This document shows positions 29,975 to 39,365 of a DNA stretch of 64,000 nt, piece by piece; within the stretch, counting starts at the first letter, position 1, and every line of letters starts with the position of its first letter. A program made the position numbers and the translations under genes. Below the pieces are notes generated by a model. It made no database searches. It was given only the letters and a program-made list of their open reading frames with translations, and had not been told where the DNA came from. The DNA lies in contig WNKI01000004.1 of the NCBI GenBank assembly GCA_015350385.1, forward strand, positions 902,174 through 966,173. The letters are read 5' to 3'. This stretch comes from Aculops lycopersici (taxonomy: Eukaryota; Arthropoda; Arachnida; Trombidiformes; Eriophyidae).

Positions 29975-32719
29975 CTAAGTACTATGCGCACCTGATGAGT
30001 TTCTTCGGTTATTACTGTTGTTTGAATCGTTGTTGTTGTTGTTGTTGATTTTGTTATTATGAATCTGGTTGTGGTTGTGGTTGTTGTTGTTGTTGTCGAT
30101 TTTGTTCTTATTGTTGTTGTGACTACTCCTAGAGCCTGGCAATTGCCACCTTGATTTCTTGCTCGACTTCGATTGCTTAACAAGTTGGCTCTTAGCCTCG
30201 AGATCATGAACTAAACTGTTTACCTCATTATCAATCCAGGTAGCCAGCGTTTGTGGATTCGTCCAAGTGGTTGATTCGGAGTCGTCAATGTAGAATAGTT
30301 TTGGAGATGTTGTAGTTGAATTGCAGCTTGTGTTCGAGGTTGAGGCCACCGAGGCGGTGGTTAGATTGGTGGTTAAACTACAATTTGCAATATTATCAAT
30401 AGGCTGATTCAATTGGCTAGTGTTACTAATTGAGAGCGAGATAGACATGGCATCGGGTGTTCGTGAGCCTCCCTTGCTACCGATCTTTGGGTAGCTAACA
30501 TCTAGTAGAGCTCCCGAGGAGGCGGCATAGACCAAACCGCCGCCGGCGCCGCTGTTGCTAACACTGAGACCATTGCCTTCATATGATCCAACCACCATTC
30601 CGGTCGCATGTTGCGGCTCAACCGGGAGAAACAAATCCTCACAAAGGATTGGATGCGACTTGTAGCGCTGAGCCAACTCTATTTCGTCCGCTTCCAATTG
30701 GATGGGATTGTGTAATTGTTGGCTAGATCCGCTTTTCAGGTAGCTAACCAGCAATTGAAGTTTCTCAATCTTCTCCGCTTCCTTTTGACGTTGCTTATTC
30801 TTCTTCTCCTTCTGGTTGTTGGTTGGTTGAGGCGGCAGCTGCTGACTACTACCACTTGTTGAGTTGTTGATGTTGTTGTTGTAGCTATTGGTGGTGATGA
30901 GGCTGTTAATATTATTATTATTGTTGGCATTATTGGAGCTAGTGGTGCTCGAAGCGGAGCTAGCGACAGTGGCCATGTTGGCAGTTGAGTAGGAGTGTTG
31001 GTGTTGGTTAAGGTGCTGGTGCTGGTGTTGTTGATGGTGGTGGTGGTGGTGGTCTAATTGATTTTGTGACAGTGTGGATAAATTCATCATAGCCTTTGAT
31101 GACTCCGTTTGTTGGTGTTGGTGATAATTTCGATGAAGCAAATCATTTTGCTGACTTACAATGATATTCTGCTCAGGTTCATCATTTAGATTCAAACAGC
31201 CGCAATGGCAACAAACTGGGCCCACTCGTTGAGACGCCCTATCGTCGTCGTTTAAAATATTATTACCTCTAGTTGAGTTTGAAGTTGAAGTTGAATTTAC
31301 TATTGAAGCTGATGTTGAGTAGCTCTGTTGGTCGAGTGTTTCATTGTCACACTTACTACAACAACTTGTTGCAACTGGAGTCTTCAGCCCAGTTGTCACT
31401 GCCAAAGTTGTCGCGTTTTTGCTCGACTGACTGTGATTCTCTGGCCGATTGGAATCAAGTGGCAGGCAAGCACTTGTTGCTGCATTGATAGCTATGCTTA
31501 TGGCGTTGGCTGCAACCCCACCACAAGCACCGCACTTGTCGCAACAGGCAGCAGCTGCTAAGCCCTGCGCGATGCTGGCTTGGTGATTCGAAGTTGCGCC
31601 AACTCCAGAAGCGGCGCAACTTTCGCTCCAAGCGTCGCTGACACTTGTTCTCTTACTGCTCGTTCCGCTACTAGTTCCGCAGGTTTGGCTCGTTGATTTC
31701 ACGGACGAGCTGGCGCTGCCGCCACCGTTACCGTTGACGCCGCCACACGCACCAACACGTCCACCAAAAGCGCCCATCTTGCCGCAACGCCGAACCAGGC
31801 GGCGACTCAACTCTGTGAGCAGGTACCTATTGCTGTTGCTGCTGCTGTTACCCGCGCTGCCTCTTGATCTATGACTGCCACTTGTTGCCGTGAGCAAAAG
31901 TGGTGACTTACTGCTCGTGCTTGTGGCATTACTCATCGTGGTTTTATTTATCGATGTCGTCGCTAAGCTTGATGGTTTTACCTTAATTTTGGTCGACGCT
32001 CCAGTCGCGTTAGTCACGTTGCCATTCAACTTCTGATTAGCTCCATTGGCGGAACCACCATTGTTGCCTCCATGGAAACCGAATAGCCGAAATCCGCCGA
32101 AACTAATGATTGATGGCGACGATGCAGGCGCCGGCGAAGTTGATGAGCAGCAACCTGTACCACTTGCATTGGTATTCGTGTTTACTGTTTTGGTCGTCAT
32201 GTTGCCGTTGCTCCTTGATATTTGTTCCGCTTCGTTATTAGATTTTATACTTGTAGTTGTGGTTGTTGTGCCACCCTTCAATCCCATTGATGTTAGAGTT
32301 GAGTTGCTCGTGGTTGTTAGGTTTAAAGTTGTGTTTGATTTCTTGATCATGTGCGTCAACTTATCCACAAAATTATATCTCGCACTTGCTATTAAACTAG
32401 ACGCTCGGCTCTTGCCACTTCCGTTCGTGCCACTAGACGTGCTGCTGTTCGTGAAACTTCGCGCCTTTGCAAATCTATTCAACTTTCTACTCCTCGCTTG
32501 TTGTTGAATTCCATTGCAACTGTTGGTGGTGTTGCTATTGCTACTTTTGCTCAATAATAACAATCTATCGCCACTTGCTGGTTGCAGTGACGTCGTTTTG
32601 GCCAACGACGACGCGCTACTAGCCTCGAGCGTTGCCCAAAGTTGTTGCTTTTGCTTTCGCGTTTGGTGTCCAAAAATCTGGTTCCTTCTGGTTGGTCGCA
32701 CTATTTGCTCGGTTGACAT
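29975..32719 (-). CDS. Orphan low-complexity Ser/Thr/Asn-rich protein
   Basis: 914 residues; I recognise no family. Most of it is homopolymer-like (Ser, Thr, Asn, Gln; a His/Gln run near residues 550-575). Three short Cys clusters stand out: CCDKCGACGG, CCSKCDN and CCHCGCLN. Two regions look ordered and are the best homology probes: the Lys/Glu helix EKKNKQRQKEAEKIEKLQLL followed by IELAQRYKSHPILCEDLFLPVEP, and near the C terminus TWTNPQTLATWIDNEVNSLV followed by HDLEAKSQL. The end is uncertain: ATCAG|GTGCGC near 29990 is a usable donor six codons before the stop. It converges on MOF, with 160 bp between stops. Such a long intact frame in low-complexity DNA supports a real gene. Confidence 0.6.
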   Translation of the reverse strand: MSTEQIVRPTRRNQIFGHQTRKQKQQLWATLEASSASSLAKTTSLQPASGDRLLLLSKSSNSNTTNSCNGIQQQARSRKLNRFAKARSFTNSSTSSGTNGSGKSRASSLIASARYNFVDKLTHMIKKSNTTLNLTTTSNSTLTSMGLKGGTTTTTTSIKSNNEAEQISRSNGNMTTKTVNTNTNASGTGCCSSTSPAPASSPSIISFGGFRLFGFHGGNNGGSANGANQKLNGNVTNATGASTKIKVKPSSLATTSINKTTMSNATSTSSKSPLLLTATSGSHRSRGSAGNSSSNSNRYLLTELSRRLVRRCGKMGAFGGRVGACGGVNGNGGGSASSSVKSTSQTCGTSSGTSSKRTSVSDAWSESCAASGVGATSNHQASIAQGLAAAACCDKCGACGGVAANAISIAINAATSACLPLDSNRPENHSQSSKNATTLAVTTGLKTPVATSCCSKCDNETLDQQSYSTSASIVNSTSTSNSTRGNNILNDDDRASQRVGPVCCHCGCLNLNDEPEQNIIVSQQNDLLHRNYHQHQQTESSKAMMNLSTLSQNQLDHHHHHHQQHQHQHLNQHQHSYSTANMATVASSASSTTSSNNANNNNNINSLITTNSYNNNINNSTSGSSQQLPPQPTNNQKEKKNKQRQKEAEKIEKLQLLVSYLKSGSSQQLHNPIQLEADEIELAQRYKSHPILCEDLFLPVEPQHATGMVVGSYEGNGLSVSNSGAGGGLVYAASSGALLDVSYPKIGSKGGSRTPDAMSISLSISNTSQLNQPIDNIANCSLTTNLTTASVASTSNTSCNSTTTSPKLFYIDDSESTTWTNPQTLATWIDNEVNSLVHDLEAKSQLVKQSKSSKKSRWQLPGSRSSHNNNKNKIDNNNNNHNHNQIHNNKINNNNNNDSNNSNNRRNSSGAHST

Positions 32720-34952
32720 TTTCTCTCACTCTCAACTTGTTTGTCGTTCTTGGCCACTGGTGTTGTCTTTCTCGCCTATCATCGATAGATTGAAGCACTT
32801 CTACAACAAGCGTTACTTTTCCTCTCCTCAAAGCTACTAGTGTTTACTCAAAACGTTAAATAGTCCAGAGTTCATTGTTGTGGCCAGTTTGCTTTGTAAT
32901 GATCTTCCTTGTCATCGTCATCATCGTTCTAAAATTATCATCTGTCCATCTGTTGATTGGGCTCTCGCTCGATTCCCCCAATTCTATCTCTCACTAACTC
33001 TTATCTTGTCCCACAATCAATCACTTGCGTCAATTGTGTGTTGTGTTGTATTTAGTTCTATTATCTTCTCCACTGTTCCGCTCGATACCGATCGATTTAA
33101 TTCAGTTGGATTTGGTGACGATGTTGTTGCTGATATCCGATTAAAAATTATTATGACGCTGACAAGTGTATCCTTTCAATGAACTTGTTGAGCTCTGAAA
33201 TTCTTATCCCTGAACAACTGAAACTAGAGCAACAACGACAACAATTCCTGCTGACGCTTGTGAAGTTGGTTTGTTTGTTAAACTGGACCGGCAAGTGCCA
33301 CTGTGATTTCATTGTATTTCCCTAGCTTCTAGGTGCGCCCTTCTTTCCTCTCTGCTCTTTCTCACCCTTTGTGCTGCTGTTGCTTCTCTCGCTGATGATG
33401 ATGATGATTATTATTATTATAATTATTATTGTCGTTATTGTTATCCGCGCTAAGCTTCAACTGCAAGCGCTCACCGACTAACCACCTCGAGCCCCTCCGT
33501 TGGCTAATGTTTGTTGTTTATGCGTCCTTCCGATTGCTTGTCTTTCAGATGAGAGTTGCGACGATGCTGTTATGGTCTTCACCGTCGCCGTCTTATTCCT
33601 AGTCTTTTCTTTATGTTGTTGATGTTGTCATTTGAAAACTTTGTTGTCGCCGCCTAAACTTCTGCTTCACTTGCAGCTAGTACTTCATTATCAACTGTTG
33701 TTTTCAACAGTTACCTCTGAGACAGGTAAACTCAAGCTCAAGCTCAAACTCTCTTGCCTCTCTCCTACAGCGACAAAGATAAGGTCGCATGCAAAGTGAA
33801 ATCAACATGCACCCGGCTCTTGCGTAGATCTGCTCCCCGATCCTCCGGTTAGATGGATGCTCTTTTTGAGATGAATTTTCATTTCGCGCTTCGAAATCAA
33901 GTGAGCAGCAGTTTGGTGGTGCTGTTGCCGCTGCTACTCCCGTGGCAAAACGTTAACGACGACGACCACGACAAGATCCCTCGTAGTCGTTGCTGCCATT
34001 GAGGCTATAGGGGCGCCGACGTAACTGTTGCTCGCACTGCGCCGTCGCGGTGGCCCCAGCGCACCGCAAGCTCATCCGGCGAGTTTAGTAGTTTAGGCTG
34101 ACTACTAGATATTCAGGTTCACCTGTGTGCGAAAGGATGCCCATCAAGGCGTTGCTCGTATAATTTTCGACACTATCCTTGATTGTGGACTCAGAGGGCG
34201 CGCTTCGTGCAAAGCCCGAGGTAAGTTGGCGTGGGACACGCATGCATTAGTTGGTGCGCATAGGTGATCTAGGGAGCTAGGCGCCCAGTGAGCGAGATGG
34301 AACGAGACGCGACGCGACGCGTTACGTTGAGCTGTGTGGAGATTGGAGAGCCTCATTCTCGTTGCCCATCTGGGAAACAGAGAGACTGTGTGTTTCCCTG
34401 TGCGCGGCCAGTGGATTTGTGTAGGCGGAGCTGGCCGAAGCTCGTGCGAGAGATTCAACGCGAGCTCCAATGGGCGACAGCCGCACAGCTCGCTCGCTCG
34501 CTCAGAACAACACAGCCCAGCCGCCCTGCTAACGCCCAATAATTGGGGCGAAATTCCTAAAAATAGGTTGACTCTCTGGATCGTCATCATCTGCATCTCA
34601 TTTTGCGCACTAGACACTTAAAACCTGCTAAAACTCCTCTGCCGCTGCTGGCGGCAAGGAGTCAATAAGAAGCAAGACAACAACTCAAGCGACGACCGTG
34701 TGCACAGTGCTGCGGCGTCGGCACGTTAACGCGAAAGACACACAGAGAGCAAAGGAGTGACGCGCGAAAAAGGAAGCGACTCAACCTTTTCCCATTGCTC
34801 ATAGCGACAACAGAGACTATCAAGCGATGGTCCCATGGCCGAAATAATGTTGCTCAGTACACATATTGCAATGGACTCTCGTCGTATGGGAATCATGGAA
34901 AACTCTTCGGGGATGCAGCGTGCAATCTACAGAGGGATCACCGTGACTCGGC

Positions 34953-34988
34953 GGTCGTCCGTTGCTGCGCTGGCAGCAACGGACGACC
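34953..34988. repeat. Perfect 16-bp-stem hairpin
   Basis: GGTCGTCCGTTGCTGC pairs without mismatch with GCAGCAACGGACGACC when the closing C-G of the loop is counted. The loop is four bases. Confidence 0.85.
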
Positions 34989-36145
34989 ATTCCATTGCCC
35001 GACGACTAAGTAGCTCGTCTAGCATTCCGACGAATTGGGCCAGGATTCTGAGTCACAAGTTGCGACAGGCCAAAGGGCTGGTCGGTGCGTGTGAAAACAA
35101 CAGGCACTGGGAGAGAGAGAGAGAGAGAGAAAGTCTAAACGATTGGACGAATGTTAGTCAGGAAACGATTAGCTTTTTGGTCCCTGGCGGCGCGATTGAA
35201 GTTGCGATAGGCGCGTAACAGGAGCCAGCGTGGAGCTGGCAGGCCAAAAAGTTCTGGCTTAGCATTCGAGTTGGTGGTGAGCTCGAATTAGTCGTCGTAG
35301 TTGTCGGCACTAGCGCTTACTAGGCGCCTGGCGGCGACTTTGCGCTCGACTCGGGCTATCCTTCAGCTGAGGCTAGATGGCTCGCTGACTGGCTAGCTAG
35401 CTTGCCAGTGGAGTTGCGCCGGGCGGCCAAATGCCAGTCGGATGAAGTTGTAGTTAGCTGACTAACAAATTTTGACGACAAACCCTCGCATCACGTTGAC
35501 AGTCGTGCTCGGCTTCGTCGTCGTCGTCTCCGATTCGCTTGCGCCACATTTGAACAAGTCGCTAGCTGCCAGTCGGACTCTCTGATTGCATTGCCCTACC
35601 CTGCAAGCTCTCGAGTCAAGTTGAAAGCCACAGACTGCAACTCGATCGTCTCTCGTGGCCCGTAAAGTGGAGCTACTCGTAGCTCGGTCCGCCGCTCGGT
35701 CGGCATTTGGAAAAGCCTGTGTAGCGGTTAGTGTCGGCCGCAAAGTTCCTATCAGCCCGAGCTTTTTCCAGACGCGCGACCCTGCAGTCTAGAGAGGCGA
35801 GCAGCAGTAGTGGTGGCCGTGGCGTTGCTTTGAGTCAGACGAGAGTTTCTGTGATTCCAATTGAGTAAGAATGAAGAAGTTTGCTTGCCTCTCTATCTCT
35901 CTCTGTCTATCTGTCCGTCTGTCTGCTTAACTCTTCTCCCGTGAATCTAGTAGCTGGAGTTCCCCATTTAGCCAGCTAGTTGCGATATAATCGATGAGAG
36001 TGTCTAAAGACTTGGCTGCAAACGCAAATGTGCTCGTCCATTCGGTTGTTGTAGATGCGACCAAACACTTTCCCTGCTCTCACACCAAATCTCGCAAAAG
36101 TGTGGGCAGTCGGCGAGCAAGCGGATCCTTATCTCTCTCTGTATG

Positions 36146-36175
36146 TCTATCTATCTATCTATCGGCGGCGGCGGC
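36146..36175. repeat. TATC microsatellite joined to GGC run
   Basis: Four to five TCTA/TATC units run directly into four GGC units. Confidence 0.85.
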
Positions 36176-37816
36176 AACTTAATGGTCCCTCGCGTCTAGA
36201 CTCCTCGTTTTGCGGGGTTCCATTGGATTTGAGAGGGTAAAGCATGGCGCAGTAAAAACAAAGAATACAGTGCGATTCTCAATGCTCCCGAAGGAAGTAA
36301 TTGGAAAACCTGAGAGGAGAACGTCGACATCAACGTGCCGCGATTCTTCAACGGCGTCAAGTTCAAATGGCGCGCAATCGTAATTAGATTCTCTGACTTT
36401 CCACTCGTTAGCCACGAACTCTAGTTACTGTAGTATCTGTTGCGTCGCTTTATCTCGTTATGTCGATACGCTACGTGAATCTACGTCACTCGGCGCCGCT
36501 AAACGAAAACGACGCCGACTTTATTTTAACTGCCGCCGCGGCGGTCGCTGGCAATCGTCCATCTGCAACTCTATTCATTCGCCTGCCCTCCAGGCGTTCG
36601 TCGCCGTCACCACTTCCGCTTAACGCTTGCGGCAGCAGCATCGACACCAACCAAATGTGACAATGACAGTGACAGTGACGATGACGGTGAAGAGTTCAAC
36701 TAGAGAAACCCGAGCCAAAGTGTATCGAGTGAGTAGCTGATTGATTCCACTCCACTCCTTTCTGCTCCTGTCCAGTTTGGCTGAGGTGAGGCGAGTTTTT
36801 TTGATTTGATGAGTCCACAATGCAATAAAATGGAACGAAAGTTAGAGAGATTTGACAGAATTGAATCTCATCTCGCTTTGATGACTGACCTTTCATTTGA
36901 GGGGGCAGCGAATTGGGGTAAGAGAGACGAGTGCTCTTCTATACAAGATAGCAAGAGACTAAAATGAGCATCATATTCACCTGAATCTCGAGCTCGTGTT
37001 TCAAGCGGCAACTTTCGGGCTAGCTGTAGTTTTTATGCTAAGAGCCGACGGCATTCAATGCTCGCGAGTCGCGCGAGTAAACTAGTCGCATAACATTTTC
37101 ATTTTCCAGTTTGTCAGCCTGACAGATGATTTGATGCAACCTCGCGGCCAGCCTGTCACTTGCTGGCGCCTTTCTAGCCCAGGGATTGCCTCTATTAACC
37201 TTAATAACGGGCTTAGGGGGCATCACTATTTGGGCTAAAATTTCGTTTAGTTGCGGTAGATGTGGCAGTAGTCGTCGTCGTGGTGGTAGGATTTTATAGT
37301 TGATGGCAAACTAACCTCGTTGTTGCTCACTTGGTTACTTTGCGGGTTAGCATCGAATTGCATCACGAATGATCATTGGAGACGATGGTAGTGGTAAGCG
37401 AACTGAGAGAGAATGAGGGAGGAGGGAGGGAGGGAGAAAATAGTTCCAGATGATGAGCCAGCGAGTCAGGATTGTTCCGGGTTTTGTGCAGCCAACTAAC
37501 CGGATTGCTCTTTTCCATGGTCTTGATAAACTTTGAAACGGCCGAGCGAATTCTCTTATCTGGTTGTTTTCGCTTTTGTCATTATCATGATTATTGTTTC
37601 TCTCACTTTCGTCCATGTAACGGGACTCAAATCAACCACAAGTCACTCCAGTGTGACCACAGCATCAACATAAATAAGGCGACGACGAAAACAACACCCA
37701 GTCCGATCGGCAAACGTTATGTAATTAGTAACTTGTGCTTCCAAAAATGACAGCAACTGACACATACTGAGGAGAGTGAAAAATGTGATTTTATTGCTTC
37801 CTCTAGAATCGAGTGG

Positions 37817-37836
37817 AATCTATTTGCAAATAGATT
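37817..37836. repeat. 20-bp perfect palindrome around ATTTGCAAAT
   Basis: AATCTATTTGCAAATAGATT is its own reverse complement. The core resembles POU-domain octamer half-sites facing each other. Confidence 0.8.
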
Positions 37837-38420
37837 TGCAATCTTCCATTTTGCCATCTTGAGAAGGAGGAAAAAGCTCCCCATTGAAGTTAATGTTGAA
37901 CTAATGCATTTTCTTCGAGCAATATTCTCGTAAAAGATGGAGACAAAAATTTATGTGAAATGTCATAGAACTGACAGATCATTTGCCTCTCGTGAATTAT
38001 ATACATATATCTTCCTCTAGTTCTCTCATCTCTTTCAAGTCTTTGGTCATCCTCAAAGGAAGGGCTAGAGGAGTTAAGCAACTCTTCGAAATTATGGGTA
38101 AATTCCTAATGAGAAATTATGATTTGCGGTCTCAATCATGATGATGAAAAGTTAGCTCTAATGGAAAATATGAAGTGTCACTGATCCAAACCACTAAACA
38201 GGAACATAGCTCGCAGTAAATAAAGAGTCGGTCTCTTTCCATTGACAGTTCAATAATCTACGCTCATTAGGCGTCAGTCTTTGGACCATTGAGTTGGAAT
38301 TAGTTTTGTTGGAAAACGTCGGGTCGATTTGCAAAAGAATGATTACTACTTCCATGTTGAATCAATACCAGAGCCAACGGCAGCGCAACCTCACGGTCCA
38401 GCCGCAAAGCTTCTCATCTT

Positions 38421-39198
38421 AGTGGCGAGATTTACTGGCCATTGCCGACCCCGAGGTATAACCATACGCCGAAGATCAGTGAAAGACTCTGATGCATTTA
38501 CAAATCACAACTTGGCTTCATATGCAAACAGGTATCAGAAAAATTTCCTCCTTTGGCTGCGTGACGATCATTGGAAAACGGTGAGAAGTTTTATGTCGCC
38601 AGCTCTTCGCAGTGGCAAGATCAAAAAGATGTTAAAATTTTTGCAGGTTTGTGACGACGATTTACTTGAGCACTTTCAAGAGTAAAATGACTTAAATGGC
38701 GCGCTGATAGTTGTAGAGAAGCGACCATGAATCTATTGGACATCTATGGACCGTTCACAGTAAACGAGATAACCATATGTGGCTATCAAATGCATATGGC
38801 GCAAGGGTTTAACGCAACAAGTGTCGGGGCGGCCGCAAGTCACAACTAGTTCATTTCAAATGTCTTGAACATCCTGCCGAGTTTGGGGTTAAACGAATGC
38901 TTATGGCTGGTTCCATCTCCTGTATTCATCATGAAAATAACCAAATTCAAAGTCTCAGATGATTCCAAATTTGAGCCTCTAATAAAGAGAGTAGAGGTCT
39001 CGGTTCCCAGTTTCCATGTGCCCTTTTCAATGGGACCAAGACATGGTATGGTTTGATTGAGGCCAAGATTGGGCTGGCAAGGGTATTGAAAGCTGGAGCC
39101 GGCCGAGGTTCCAGTTTTCCAAACCCGAACCAATGCCTGGAATTTCGTTGAACTTTCTGAAAGATCCCAGGGTCAAGGTGGTTGCAAGAGAAAAATAG
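38421..39198 (+). pseudogene. Cytochrome P450 (CYP3-clan-like) pseudogene
   Basis: Pieces of one P450 lie in order but in different frames. DLLAIADPEV (about 38429) is followed, after a shift, by VKDSDAFTNH, then NFLLWLRDDHWKTVRSFMSPALRSGKIKKMLKF (substrate-recognition/helix C area). Next come NLLDIYGPFTVNEITICGYQ (about 38725) and FISNVLNILPSLG. The heme region HVPFSMGPRHGM (about 39013) has lost the two codons holding the heme-ligating Cys. After a further shift come LIEAKIGLARVLKA and the C terminus PGISLNFLKDPRVKVVAREK with a stop at 39196-39198. Helices I to K, including the ExxR motif, are missing or beyond recognition. Frameshifts, stops, deletions and loss of the Cys make it a dead copy. 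CYP3-clan genes handle xenobiotics and commonly form clusters; no live copy is in the window. Confidence 0.85.
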
Positions 39199-39365
39199 AC
39201 CAGAAATTAGTCCAAATCTATCAAAGTCACAGTCTACTTACATGTGCAGATCGATTGCGTAACATTTATTACAACTCCTTTTCGCGTAGATTACTCTTTT
39301 TATTATTATTGTTATTATTTACTTTCCTTCTCACCATTAAAATTTACAAACAAAATAAAAATCAA

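Larger units (their letters stand above)
32720..38420. other. Long gene-free stretch with simple repeats
   Basis: 5.7 kb with no protein-like frame on either strand. It holds a GAT/TTA tract (33394-33430), a perfect 16-bp-stem hairpin (34953-34988), an AG run (about 35112-35130), TCTG and TCTA tracts (35890-35930), a TATC-then-GGC microsatellite (36146-36175) and a 20-bp perfect palindrome (37817-37836). It may contain the 5' exon(s) and promoter of the orphan gene ending at 32719, or regulatory DNA; neither can be shown. Confidence 0.5.

Noticed and set aside
34144..34617. 157-codon minus-strand frame in the gene-free region
   Set aside because: CpG-rich composition keeps several frames open. 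No domain, signal or conserved-looking block.
38846..39133. 95-codon minus-strand frame
   Set aside because: Antisense to the P450 relic, whose plus-strand pieces match a family in order.
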